DNA from: Phaffia rhodozyma
Lineage: Eukaryota > Basidiomycota > Tremellomycetes > Cystofilobasidiales > Mrakiaceae
Assembly: GCA_014706385.1 (NCBI GenBank)
Contig: JACGZH010000011.1
Span: forward strand, 868,001 to 932,000
Direction: 5' to 3'
Length of the DNA stretch: 64,000 nt
Part shown: piece by piece, positions 22,570-34,714 of the stretch
Layout: each line of letters opens with the position of its first letter
How positions within the stretch are numbered: the stretch's first letter is position 1
Made by a program: the position numbers and the translations under genes
The notes under the pieces: generated by a model
What the model was told of the DNA's origin: nothing
The model's input: only the letters and a program-made list of their open reading frames with translations
The model's database searches: none

Positions 22570-25138
22570 TTAGAAAGCGACAGAGTCAACGTTTCGAGAC
22601 CAAACTCGGTGGTTGGCAATCAAATCGATGAACGTAGAAATATCCTTGGGTCCAGGCACGGTGTGCGCAAAGACAACACCGTCTGTGACGCCGCTATCTC
22701 CGCTGACGGCAAGACCCTGACCGGGCAGACAGACGTCGGTCACCCAGGGAACGGCCTGGCCTTGAACGAGGATTGCCTTCTGATGACCGTAGGCTTCGAT
22801 CGCGGCGTGCTTGAGTCGGCCAACGTTGAGCTTGCTCTGGTAATCACCTGATCCTCCGACAATCACGATGGCATCAAAGTGGGTAGATCGACAGGTGTCG
22901 AAAGTGAACTGGCACTTGTGAATTCCGTCTGTCGATTTGATCTTCTGCTTCTCACCGACAAGCATGGCCATGGCCTTGGCACCAACAATAGCAGTCTGGA
23001 TGGCGGTGAGCGCCTTGACGTCAAAGCCGTCCATGATGAAGATTCCGACCTTTCGACCTTCAGCGGTGAATGTGTTCTTTCGACCAGTCACCATCGACAC
23101 AAAGTCGGTCTTTCGGCCGTCGACCTGAGGAGGAGGAGCAGTGAGCTCCAAGCAAAGCTCGCCGGCGACAAATTCGGCGAGTTCTCGGTTGACCAAGTTC
23201 AAATTCTCGAGCATCTTCTGCTGCACAGGCTCTTCCTCACACTTGCCCAACTCGAACGCGGCGGCCTGACAGATGTGCTTCTTCTCGATGGGCGACATCG
23301 AGTTGAAGAAAAGCTGAGCCTGCTTGACGTGCTCCTGGAACTTGGGACCTCGAGCTCGAACTTTGTGACCAGCCTCAATGACGTCAGGGGGGTGAACGTA
23401 ACCTCCCTTGGCCTCAGGAACGGGAGTAGGAGTGTCGAATCGGTTACTGTTGATGACATTCAAGACAGTAGTTTAGTATTGAGATTAAGGCTTAAGAAGT
23501 CCGCGCAGGAGAAACGAATGAACAACAGTAGCAAGACTCACGGGTGGTAGTTGACCTTCGACCTGTGAATCCTGTGCGAAGCCTTTCCATCTCGGATGTG
23601 AGACATAACGGGGCATACGGGCTGATTGATCGGGTACTGATGGAAGTTAATACCCAGTCTAGAGATCTGGGTGTCGAGGTAAGAGTGGTTACGTCCATGA
23701 AGAAGAGGGTCGTTCGAGAACGAAATACCGGGAACCAAATTGCTAGTCATAAAGGCAACCTGCTCGGTCTCTGCAAAGTAGTCGTCGGTATTTCGGTTGA
23801 GGGTCATAGTTCCAATAAACTTGACGGGAACCTGCTCTTCAGGCCAGATCTTGGTGGCGTCAAGGATGTCAAAATCAAAGTCGTGCTCATTCTCCTGCTC
23901 GATTATCTGGACTCCCAACTCCCAAGAAGGATATGCCCCGGCTTCGATAGCGTCGTAAAGGTCTCGTCGGTGAAAATCTGGATCCTGCCCAGCGAGCTTG
24001 AGGGCCTCGTCCCAAACGAGACCGTGAGACCCAAGTTTAGGCTCCCAGTGGAACTTGACAAATCGAGACTTGCCGTCCTCGGCCACGAAGGTGTATGTGT
24101 TTACACCGAAACCTTGCATCATCCGGAAAGATCGAGGAATCGTTCGATCCGAAAGCTGCCACATGTTCATGTGGAGCGCCTGGGTCTGCAGCCCCATCCA
24201 ATCCCAAGCATTGTCATGTGCAGACTGGGCTTGAGGAATCTCGTTGTGTGGCTCGGGCTTCAAGGCATGAACGAGATCAGGGAACTGAATCGCCTCCTGA
24301 ATGAAAAAGACAGGAATGTTGTTTCCGACTAAAAATATCAATGTGACGTAAGGCTGTCAGTTTATAGATTCTGAGCTCCGTATTGATTGACTAGAACGTA
24401 CCGATGTCCCAGTTTCCTTCATCAGTATAAAATCTGGTGGCAAATCCTCGAACATCTCGGACGGAGTCGGCAGATCCTCTGCTTCCAGCGACGGTTGAGA
24501 ATCTAACAAACATAGGAGTCGTCCTCGAGGTGTCATTCAGGACAGCCGCCTTGGTTAACTCGGGAATGGGAGTGTGTAATTTGAAGTGACCATGGGCTCC
24601 GGCACCCTGTGGAGATTTTCACGTAAAACAAAGGGAGGTCGGTAAGACTATCAGAAAGGATAAGGGATGGTGAGGAAACATAAACGAGACATACTCGGGC
24701 GTGAACTGCTCGCTCGGGGATTCTCTCGTGATCGAAAGCAGTAATCTTCTCTCTGTTGTGGAAGTCTTCGATGAGAGTCGGCCCTCTGACGCCGGCTTTG
24801 AGCGCGGTATCAGTGTTCTGAGGAAGAGAGAAAAAAAAGTGGAGGTGGAGGTCAACCGCAGTAAAACAGAAAGAGGGGACTTTTAGACGAACCTCGAGCT
24901 TGATACCCTGCGCAGTGGTCAACCCAGGGTGTCCACTGTAGTCGATCGTGACCTTCTCCAGATCTTTGCGCTTAGCGTTAGTGAGGTTGTCGATAGTGTC
25001 AGCAGCTGAGGGAAGAGAGAGAACCAGGCAGGTTAGCTTAAGGATCAGAGGTTCAAATAACGATGAAAGAAGTTGTGGTGGTGGCAACTACTCACCGGCC
25101 GATGCGCCGTTAGAAAGAGCGTTCTTGATAGTGTCCAT
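22570..25138 (-). CDS. large-subunit (clade 2) catalase with C-terminal DJ-1-like domain
   Basis: Six exons: 25138-25096, 25005-24893, 24817-24695, 24606-24402, 24328-23542, 23446-22570; 715 aa. It degrades hydrogen peroxide with haem. The catalytic His is in [13 protein letters not shown] (residue about 91), the active-site Asn in [15 protein letters not shown] (about 164), and the haem-ligand Tyr in [12 protein letters not shown] (about 378). After the catalase core, residues from about 560 form the flavodoxin/GATase1-like domain typical of large catalases ([45 protein letters not shown]). The sequence ahead of the Tyr is [10 protein letters not shown] where large catalases usually have GRLFSYLDTQ, and the loop after RLG is shortened. 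No signal peptide and no C-terminal SKL (ends DSVAF), so it is probably cytosolic. Confidence 0.95.
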
Positions 25139-25709
25139 GATGTGTGTAAGTGTGATGTTTGATTAAGATGAATTAACAAGAGCTAAAGCAGACGATGGAT
25201 ACAATCTCAAGCAATACAAAGATGGGTATGGAAGAGAAGAAGAAGGGTGGGATGGAATGGATTTACAGCGATCTTGATTGGTTAAGAAGAAGGAAAGAAC
25301 GACTCCTCCTTCAGCTTCTTCGCTCTTTTAAGGGATCAGACAGAACCTCTGGAGGAACAGGCACCCGGATCAGGCACGACGTTCAGGGCACATCAGGTAC
25401 AGTCCGATCGGTCGCGTACGATCTCAGTTTGACTGGCGATCGAGCGTGCCGACCGACGAACGTCATCGAGTCGTCCACGTGGCTCATGACTAGTTGAGTG
25501 TGAGTGAATGACGTACACGGATGATTACACCGTAACAGCGGCGTAGCCATCGGCTATACCCGACCGTACTAGTCCCTATTGCTGTTCCTGTTCCTACTGC
25601 CGTTCCTGTTCCTCCATCTAACGAATTTTATTTCTCATCCAAACCTTCACTCACTTGAACCTCACTCACTTGGATTTCACTCACCCACTCACTCACTCAC
25701 ACTCACATA
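25139..25709. promoter_or_regulatory. divergent promoter, catalase / PMP3
   Basis: 571 bases between the two ATGs. A CCACGTGG site (CACGTG 25476-25481) lies 234 nt from PMP3 and 338 nt from catalase. A GTTCCTGTTCCT tandem motif (about 25578-25617) is followed by a CACT/TCAC-repeat leader (25645-25706) running right up to the PMP3 start. Both genes belong to families often induced by stress, so shared control is possible; I see no CCCCT stress element. Confidence 0.5.
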
Positions 25710-26618
25710 ATGGAAGGAGCTGATCTTCTACTCGTCATTGTACGTCTCACCCAGCTCGCTTCCTATCTCTCCTCTTGGCTCTTTCGCTCGTTTCCTTGGA
25801 ATATCCCGACTGACGTAGTTCCTTCATGTTCATCTCTTGGCCTCGCGCTCTTCACTCTTTTCCCTTGCTCATCCAACAATGACAATCAACCTCAAATTAG
25901 CTGGCGATCTTCTTCCGTAAGACTTTTCCGCCTTCTACCTGTCTTCGTTACGATCACCATATATTGAAGCTGATCCTCTTCATCTCTTCAATGGTCTGAC
26001 TGAACAGCCCCCGGTGTGAGTATGGCTGTCCTCATGTGCCATCAAGCTTGGCAAGGCTATCCAGCCTGGTCGATCACCACAAACATATCAACCCTAACTA
26101 GTCATAGTTTATTTCCTCTCATCTTAGGCTGTTCTCGCAACCAGCGGCTGTGGATGTGATCTCCTACTCAACATCATTCTTACCTTCTTGGCTTATATTC
26201 CCGGCGTGGTTCGTGCTCTCCCAGTCTTACCTATCCTTCCCGCTCGTATTTATTCCTTCAGACTCACCTTGCACTCATCTGTCCATGTTGGTTCTTTCAC
26301 AAACTTAGATCCATGCCATCTGGATCGTCTACAAGAAAGCGCAGGCCAACGAGAAGTACGGCAAAAATAACTACATCTATGTCGGAAAGTTAGTTTAGTC
26401 ATCCACAACCCCCATTGAAAACTCTTGCTTCTGACATTATTTTCTCTTTCTTGCACTTCTTTCTCCACACATCCACCAGTGGTCACTTCCAGCCAGGCCC
26501 TCATGCCTATCCTGGGCAAGTCCCTGTCGGTGGACCCGCTCCTTATGGATCCCACCAAGCAGCTTATGCACCTGGACAAGGTCAAACCTATATTCAGAGC
26601 TCTGGTGTGAAGCACTAA
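25710..26618 (+). CDS. PMP3: Pmp3/UPF0057 membrane proteolipid with long C-terminal tail
   Basis: Six exons: 25710-25739, 25901-25916 (16 nt), 26008-26015 (8 nt), 26128-26208, 26309-26388, 26480-26618; 117 aa. Pmp3 proteins are two-helix plasma-membrane proteolipids that influence membrane potential and salt tolerance. Splicing gives LLLVI-LAIFF-PPG-AVLATSGCGCDLLLNI, then LTFLAYIPGV-IHAIWIVYKK, the family core with both membrane helices and the GCGCD loop. After residue 70 the protein goes beyond yeast Pmp3 (55 aa) with a Gly/Pro/Tyr/Gln-rich cytosol-like tail (GHFQPGPHAYPGQVPVGGPA) ending SSGVKH. The 8-nt exon supplies Pro-Pro-Gly and is bounded by a GTGAGT donor. Confidence 0.9.
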
Positions 26619-27586
26619 ACGGTCGACTTTGCTCTCATGTTCTCCCTTTACTTTCCTTCTCTTTCCTTCTCTTTCTCCTCTTTGCCCCACACCCCCTTTT
26701 TGCCTTCCCTCTTCTTTCATTTTTGTACTAACGATCTATCACGAAGACCTCTCTTGATAATACATCTATTCTCCATTCACTTTCAATGACTTGTTCAATC
26801 AGTTTTAATCTTGCTCTCATGACCTTCCAAAACTCCACGAGCTAACGCAACACAACGTGGTGACATGTGATCGAACCAAGGTGGAACGAGTAATCTAGAC
26901 AGATAAGATTGATCAGATTCGGAGAGGATCGATGATGGTTGAGTTTTGATGCACTTGAAACCAGAAGAAGATGTGCGACCGTGAGGAAAGTTAGTATAGG
27001 TTGTGCAAAATATTGGATGGATGTGTAGATAAATGAATGAGAAGCGGAATGGATCGGGGTGCATCTAGTGGTTAATGGTTAATGGTAGATAAGATGATGA
27101 AAGTGAGGAAAACATCAAAGAGAAGGGAAAAAATCATGAAAGAATGCAAATTAGAGCGAAAAGAATACAAAGCTGAACAACGAGAAGAAAACACTGAAAG
27201 AAGAAAGGAAGGTAATGATAAGGAAGCCTCTTAATTCTGATTTCCGATTATGCTTGATTTGCATCCTCGAGCAAACAGAAATGAAGAAGAAGCCTGATGT
27301 TGGATCCAGATTTGGAAGACGACGACTACAGAGCAACGTGCTCTAGAATCCGAAATCATGATGTTCTCCTCCTCCTCAGGAAAGAAAGGGAAAGAAGAGA
27401 TACGAAACTAAACAACGTTACGTATGCGCAACTTCAAGCCTTGCTTCCCCTCCTTCAGAATATGTTCTTCATTCGAAGAAGAAGGATCTGCTTTTTATGT
27501 ATCATCAAACAGGCCTTGTCTAATCTTCTTTTCTTTTTTGGGAAAGAAGAAACCCCGTTGCGTAAGCCACACACAAGTCGGCTCAA
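26619..27586. other. convergent intergenic region (PMP3 / SMG6-like)
   Basis: Nearly 1 kb between two stop codons. The left end is pyrimidine-rich; 27100-27400 is A-rich on the plus strand. No gene or repeat supported. Confidence 0.5.
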
Positions 27587-30500
27587 TTAAGGCTCGGCCA
27601 GAGGTTTTCCGTTTCTACCCAACCCCAGAATTCTCAACATCGATTTCTCATCGACTGCTTGAATTCCTTGAGCTTTCGCTCTCAGCCGGAGGTTCCGATC
27701 GAACGTCATCAGTACGACCTTGACAGCAAATGCCTTTCTCGCCTCCTCTGTTTGTCGATCGGCAGTACCTTCACCGTCGTTATCATCATTGATGTCGTTA
27801 CTGTGTCTGTTTCCGCTGACGCCGAGTATGCCGGTTCGGTCTACAAAATGCTCTTCCTGGAACGAACAGGCGCGAAGGATCAGATCGTCCATGTTTCGAG
27901 CCCGATCGAGCCCGGCATCGCTGGAGAATGAGAAACTCAGGTCTTCCGACCGGATCGTCAAATCCGACAAGTAGTTTCCTCTTGACGTCTGCACCTTGAG
28001 AGTTCTGGCGTGAGAACGAATATGGGACGTGACGTAAGCCAATGCTTCGTTTGCCTGTAGTCCCAGCGGAGGAGGTTGTTTCGTCAGACCGTCCAACTCG
28101 GTGATCACCGGTAAAGGAACCATCGTCGTCCATCTGGCGGATTCAACCACGGTTGCAAACACGGCGAGAGAGGAGAGCAAGACGTTTGTGTCGAATACGA
28201 GGACGGTGTAGCCAGGAAGAACAGGTGGAAGATCGGCGGTCGTTTTGAACGATCGATGGGAAAGATGAGCCCCAGACCGAACGTGGGCTCGGGAATTGGC
28301 CACGCGGCTTCGTCGAGGTTTCACATTTCGTCGGGTCTCTTGAAGAATGGCTCGAAGTTGTCGTCTCTGAGTCTGTAGAGTCAAACCAAAAGACAAGAAG
28401 TTGTTTTTCAAAAAGTTAGAACTTAAACTGGTGACGGTATACACATGGGGGAAGTCACATGCCTTCAATGCACGCAACTCTGGATCCTCCTCGTCGTCCG
28501 GATCACTCTCTTCCTCATCTTCCTCTTCATCGAATCCACTACCCTCCCAAGCAGCAAGCCTCGTTTCTTCCTCTCTAGCCAATCTGGCCTGAACCAACTC
28601 GGCCTGGATCCTACGTTCTTCTGCCCAAGCCTCCAACTTGCGCTGCAACGCTCCTCTAGGAATGATTCTCACTTTGCGGCCCGCCTGCGATACGTTTGAG
28701 CCAACTGAGGATGTTGCACCCGACAATGAAGACAAAGCGGAACGATCAAACTCGAGCCCAGGAACGTGACGGACGAACACGCCCAAAGACCATGCAATCC
28801 GCCTCCACCTCTTAAGTGACAGATCGAGCGCGTCCGCTCCATCGCCTTCACCCTCGACAATCCCTTCTTGGAATGAATCGACCATCGTGAGGGACTCGAC
28901 CTCGAACTGGAGGACGTCCATTTCACTTTGGACGACCTGTCCTGATCGAGGCCCTTCCACGGCAGTCGACCATCGATCGTTTTGGTCTCTTATGGTAGGT
29001 GAATTCGACCTCTGTTTCCAAAATCCTCGCTCATAAACTCGACGGCCGACCCATTCCATCCCTCGAAGACACCAATCCTCGGGCAGGGGACCTCCTCCAG
29101 ATAATTTTGGAGGCACAGTCTGTTTGACTTCAACTTTTCGGGGGATCGAGTTTAGGAAAGAGACCAGGGCTTCCCAAGGGACGGCTCGTTCGACCAGAGC
29201 CAGTGCCAGAGGTTGTTTGGCGATTGTTGAGAGGAACGTGAGGAAAATCGGAATGTACGGATTCACGATCGACTTGAGCGAGCTATCTTTTCGAATCGGG
29301 TGCACAAGACAAAATGAGAGGATCGAGAACGACAGCCGGAGAGCGTGTCGGAAGGGAAGCGGCAGACTTTCTTCGTCCTCAGCAGAGACAGTATGGGTGC
29401 CTAACTGACGAACCTCGCCTTCACTGCTAATGGCATCGAGGTTATCCTTGGTAAGCCCGTCACTTCCTTCGTCAGATTCCGGCCCTGTTACGCCCTCAGG
29501 GGGCCCTTCACGCTTTCCTTGCCCGGAATGAACCATAATTGCATGGGGCATGACCGTTGACCCCTCTCTGTCTTCGCCCTTTCCTCCTTTTCTAACTATG
29601 TCTTCCGCTGCTGCTCGTCGGAGCAGCCCATCCTCCGCGCCATACTGAAGGCAGGCAGAAAGGTTGATGATTCCCATCATAAGCCATTCCAAAGAAGGCA
29701 CTGGTCGAGTACCCAGCCGGTCCTCTTCTAACCGCTCAAAGAACCGAGCAAAGATATCGTCGAAGTCGTCCAGCTGGATCTTTGTGAATATCATCCCATG
29801 TAGAAGGACAAAAAGCTCGGAAGCCGTGGCATCTGGATGGAATCGTTTGTTCTGAAGAGCGGTGTCGAAGAGTGGGAGGATCGACTCCCGCGATGCTGGG
29901 AAATCATTGTTTGTGATTAGACTGTATAACCGATATCGTGTGTCAGTCAGCTTATTCTTTATTGTCACAGGCAAACTCGAATGAGAGACAGACCTTTTTG
30001 AGAAATGATATAACGCTCTCTCTTCCTCCCCTTTGACGTCTCGACTGAGCAACGCCAACCGATGATGCAACCTGCCCTCTCCTGGTTTCTCTCCTACGCC
30101 TAGAGCGTACCAGTCCCTCGCGGTCGTTCTCCAGGTTTCTCTATCCTCGACGTCCCACGCGTCAGCAACCTCTTTTCCTATACTGTTTCCTGATGGAACC
30201 ATCTGAGCTTCTTCCTCTTCGTCGTCAATTCGGGCCATTCGATCGGACTCCTCACCCAGACGGCTCGACGCAGAAGTTGTGCCAGCGCCGGAAGAAGCAG
30301 CTGTGGAACCGACCATGTTGGCTACTGCCATTCGATATCGGGCCAGATCACCTAGAGCCTCAATCCATGCGGACCGGAACGATTGAAGGACTTGCTCGTC
30401 CAGAAGGGTGGTATAGAATGAATAAGCGTCTAGTATATAGTCTGTGAGATGTTCGAGCGCGCGAGCGGATGATGTCGAAGCAGAGGCGAGCGTATCAGAG

Positions 30501-32258
30501 ATGGTCGCCAAATCTCGAGATGTCGAGGAGGAAGGAGCGAGCCAGGTGCTTCGCATACGTTCGATCAAAAGATGAAAACTATTTTGCCATAGTCGAGCTG
30601 GAATGTTGTATTTGACAGGGAGAGAGTGGAGAGATGCAGGTAACCGGGCGTCGAGTGAGGCTGTCAAAAAATCATGATGTGCGTGTGCAAGTCTAGTGGA
30701 AGATACAATGGTCAGTTGTAAGTAAGTGGCCATCATCAAACTATGAGGATGAATGAACAGATATGTACTTCATGTGTCGGGATATAAGCTCTACCCAGCC
30801 TTCATCACCCATCTTTGCTCCAAGGTGAACACCTGAGCCAAGAAGGACAACCTCATCCCGGCCCATTCGTCGATGGATGTCTTGGAGATTGAGCTCGAGA
30901 GCTTGGATAGCTTTGTACTGTTCCCGTAAAGTTCCGAGCACACCAGTATCTCTGTAAATGCACGCCTTCAGTTACATTAGCCCTCGAAGCAACCCTGACT
31001 TTTTTCAAGGCGAAGAATCTAGATCGACTAACCCTCCTTTACCCCTCTGTCTGTCCTTTAAACTTTCGCTTCCTTCCGAGCTTCTGCTCTTGGTCTCGTC
31101 TCTGTCCCCGTTTCTCGATTTTGCTTTTCGTTCGCTACCCTCTCTTCTTTTTCTTCGTTCTCTTTCTCTATCGCCCGAAGGTTCGTGGATCGATGTCAAA
31201 GTCGTACTCGCCGTTTTGCTCGAAACCGAGGGGTGGGAAGTCCCTGTCGAGTTTGATGTCACACTCGGCGCTCCGTTTCTCGACCTCTGAGCGAACCGAA
31301 CAGGATCATGCAACCTAGGATCAAACAACTGCCGGGGTTGCTCAGAGCTACTGCCGACATTTGTCATCCCAGGTGCGAAAGAGCCCGATGGGCTCATCGA
31401 GATAGTTTGGTTCGGTAAAGCATGGTTTCCGTATCCACCTATAGGTGTCGATCCCGAAGATCCAGCTGCTCGGTCATGACTTCGTCTGCTTGAGCTCCCA
31501 ACGGAAGCGCCTGATCTAGTCGGTCCTGGTTCCCTAGAGCTATTGGCTCGACCACCCATTGGGTCAAACAACGTCCGCCCGCTACTGGAATTCGTCCCAT
31601 GTTTTGTCACGCTAGCCGCCAACCCAGATGGAAGAGTCACCGAGGTACCCTGGGACATGTTTAGAGATTCGGGATGGCTGCCATCAATCGATGTGCTGGT
31701 CGCTGTTGATGTTAAGGTTTTTACAGGTAGACTACGATCGTAGTCACTTCCTGAGACTGCGGCCCGGGGATATCTTCGAGAAGAGGACGCGAAGGAGTGA
31801 GGCTGGGATGACTGAGGATGGTGGGATGATCTATTGTTGGAAGGCGCATATGATCTTTTGGGGGACGAAGTTGATCGGTGAGGGGGTGGTGTAGGTGGAT
31901 GAGGTACGGCCAACCGGGAATTAGACATGTTGGACGGATAGGTAGCACGAGGCCTTATTGGGTAACGGTAAAGAGAAGGGAGAAAAGAAATCGTGCTCAA
32001 CACAAGAAAGTTTTGTCCCAAAAAAAAAGAGGACTAGATCGATGCTTACCTTCGCTCTTTGTCTCTCCCAGTTTCTTTTTCCTTATCCGGGTTTTCATTC
32101 CATCGTGAGGAGGTATACACTTCATCTCCGGGTTGAGGAAGAGCCGAACGAGATCTGGACGGTGAAGCCGGTATTGGTGGTGGTGGTGGATAAGGAGATC
32201 GACCGAGCCGGCTGGAAACGGGATGTGTAAACGTCTCCGGTGTATCCTGGTCACTCAT
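27587..32258 (-). CDS. SMG6: SMG6/EST1-like protein with C-terminal PIN nuclease domain
   Basis: Six exons: 32258-32050, 31953-31033, 30951-30769, 30692-29994, 29921-28445, 28372-27587; 1424 aa. In nonsense-mediated decay SMG6 binds UPF1 and cuts the target mRNA with its PIN domain. Residues 1-380 are disordered and Ser/Arg-rich. The EST1/14-3-3-like helical region follows (LREQYKAIQALELNLQDIHR; then ARDWYALGVGEKPGEGRLHH, RLALLSRD and LYHFSK), with the large EST1 DNA/RNA-binding-type domain after it. Near 960-1010 is an acidic run (DEEEDEEESDPDDEEDPELR). The PIN domain starts about 1215 (GYTVLVFDTNVLLSSLAVFA) with acidic residues in VFDTN, ITELDGL, RNMDDLIL and MTFDRNLRLRA, so the active site looks complete. 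The start in the CA-rich leader is the first in-frame ATG. Confidence 0.88.
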
Positions 32259-32747
32259 CCTTGAGTGAGAGAGGCGACGGATGAGGGAGAGAAAGAGAAA
32301 GATGCAAAAGATATACCGGCTGGCTTGTTGATGAGCAAGAACAGCAGGAGAGAATTCAAGAGAGATCGTTTGGCAAGCAAGCGAAAGGTGAAACTGCGGA
32401 ATCTTGGCGGATGGGAGTGTCTGTTCTGTCCACTCTCGATAAACACAAACACAGACACAGATACAGACATACACCCACACACGCACACACATACACGCAC
32501 ACACATAAACGCACACGCACAGAGGAACAGATAGATGGTATCATTTTTTTTTGTACTGTCGACAAGGTATATATATAAGGAAGGCGCCTAGAATCCTATT
32601 AAAACGGCTAATTAGTGAATATAGAGAGAAGGTAGTATACAACAAGACGGGCGATTCGATCCATACCAAACTAGGAAACTTGGAATGACGGCAGGAAGTA
32701 AAACCAAGGAGGAATATGTAAGCAAAAGGTTTACTATTGAGTGGTAG
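32259..32747 (-). promoter_or_regulatory. SMG6 upstream region and NSE4 3' end
   Basis: 489 bases. CA-rich repeats occupy about 32438-32520 (TG-rich on the transcribed strand) within 260 nt of the SMG6 start, probably in its leader or core promoter. A run of eight or more T lies near 32545. No CACGTG site. Confidence 0.45.
32438..32520. repeat. CA-rich imperfect repeat upstream of SMG6
   Basis: About 80 bases of imperfect CACACA/CGCACA/TACACA units on the plus strand, with no other clear coding role. Confidence 0.8.
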
Positions 32748-34439
32748 CTACTTTTCTTGTCGGTGTGGGATCCATCTAGGTTCTCGGATGTCGAATACTT
32801 CGATTGCTTCCTATTATACGCGATGGAACTACTGTATTAATATATGCTAGCGAACTCTTGGCAACAAAGAAAGAAAGCAAATGCTTACCTTCCAGGTGTC
32901 GATATCCATCTCCATGACCATCTGAAGTTTACTAACTCCTTGCTGAGCGTCTGTATCATCTGCTGGCTCAGATCCAGAGACGCCAAGTATGCCAGTCTCA
33001 GGGATGATATCGACTATATACGTGTTTGACGGGAGAGCAATTGAAAGTAAGAAACACAGGTCGAAGCTCGGATAAAGAAAGAATAGGTGTACTTACGTGC
33101 AGCTTTCCCTTTACCAATAACGAACGAGAGATGAAACATGTTTTCCACCGTTTGAGAGAATGAGTGAGGGTTGATGCTATATGTCACATTCCATGCGAAG
33201 TAACCTCATATTTATTAAAGGCTTCATCCACAATACATATGTGAAGCTAACAGGAAGAGAAATACAACGTACATAAATTCGAAAAAGTTGACACCTTCTC
33301 CCCCGTTTTCTCCTGTAGCCTCAGCCAGCAAGTCTTCCACCTGAGTTGGGAGAAAGAAGGAAGAAAAAACAACAGATGTTAATAAAGATAACTAACTCTT
33401 CATTTGGTATCTTGATGCCTTGTGCCATTTGATGAACGAGCAAACGCACCTGAAGCGTCATTATACTCGTCTCATTGGCGTCCTTGGGTACCCTGTCCGA
33501 ATTGACGTTTATTGGCGCCGCTTTGTCTTCAGCCCGGATGTTAAGCTTCGCTCGCCTAACGATTGATCGTGTCTTTTGCTCAACTGACAAAGGTCCCAGT
33601 CTGCGACCGGGTCAGTTCACACATATGTACTGGTCAGTCGCTTCAGCATATAGGTATAAAAGGCATTTGGACAGGCTACTCACAGAAAATCTGTCAGACA
33701 GACCCTTTTGGAGAAGCGTGCTCCCATCCAGCCTATATGCTCCCAATTCCCAAACCCTCCTCCAATCTCATCTATCTCATCATCCTCATCTTCACCTATC
33801 GCTGCACTTGCTGTTCTTTTCTGGCCAAGCTTGGACTTGAGACTTTCCAATTTGAAGAATAAGACATATGAGTAAAGGTCTGGCCTGATCTAGCCAAAGA
33901 AAGACGCGTGAGACGGACCGAATGATGAACTCATTAGTATCAAACGCGTTTTGGTCCACTTTCATCTGCCGAGCCTTATGGGCAGCAGATGTGGAGGTCG
34001 TGATAAACGCTTTCGCGTCCAAAGCAGCTTCCTGAGGCCGTTGGACTAAAAAGAGAGATTGCTTCTGATCAGCCTGACCGAGCCCGAGGAAAGAAGAGAA
34101 CACACTCCAACATACCTCTAGAAAATAGTTTCTCTTGCTCCAAGATTGACTTTTTGAGGTCGGCAGACGTGAGGTTCGTAAGATTTACTCTATCAGCTGC
34201 GATGTGAGGCAACAAAGGATTACATTTGTCAATGTCCATCGAGTCATTCCCATAGAAACACACTATGCTCACTGACCATTCGTCCGATCGATCAGCTCTC
34301 TAAACTCGACTCGAAGCTTCCGCCTCTCTGCGTTCTCCTTCTGCTTCTTACTTGTCGGTCCTCCTTCGGCTGTGTCTACAGATCCCTGAGAAGGAAGAGT
34401 CCCCCTCAGATTGTCTCTCATCGCGCCTCGGTCGTCCAT
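32748..34439 (-). CDS. NSE4: Nse4 kleisin of the SMC5/6 complex
   Basis: Nine exons: 34439-34277, 34196-34116, 34045-33919, 33842-33684, 33600-33450, 33340-33273, 33176-33097, 33013-32889, 32810-32748; 338 aa. Nse4 is the kleisin that bridges the SMC5 and SMC6 heads with Nse1/Nse3 in DNA repair and chromosome segregation. The N-terminal kleisin helix region is ENAERRKLRVEFRELIDRTN. The diagnostic C-terminal winged-helix motif is built across exons: VNFFEFI-INPHSFSQTVENMFHLSFVIGKGKA, then LQMVMEMDIDTWKEAIEVFD. The protein ends IREPRWIPHRQEK, as in other Nse4. All eight junction phases agree. The gene is divergent from NOC3. Confidence 0.92.
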
Positions 34440-34714
34440 TGTGTGATCTGATCTGGCCGTGGGATAGAGTAGAGAGGAGTGGTGATATTAGAGCGGTGAA
34501 GGACGTCCAGGCAGAGTCACGTGTTTGGCGGTCAATATGAGATGAATGTTTTGGCTGTGTGGCGTATCTTACATAGCTTTTCTCAAGACACCGCCTGGCT
34601 GGAGGAATTTCGAACAGGTAATTCTCAAAATCCACCTTGACCCAGCGATTCCCCCGAACCTTTACGTCCATTTCTCTCGCTTCGCTCAGCACATACACAC
34701 GTCCGAAGCACATC
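34440..34714. promoter_or_regulatory. 275-bp divergent promoter, NSE4 / NOC3
   Basis: Shortest well-defined divergent promoter here. A single TCACGTG site (CACGTG 34518-34523) lies 79 nt from the NSE4 ATG and 192 nt from the NOC3 ATG. No TATA-like box in either expected position. Confidence 0.55.

Noticed and set aside
22879..24332. Two long plus-strand frames (223 and 262 codons) opposite catalase
   Set aside because: They mirror catalase exons exactly; strong codon bias on the real strand removes stops from the antisense frame. No family similarity.
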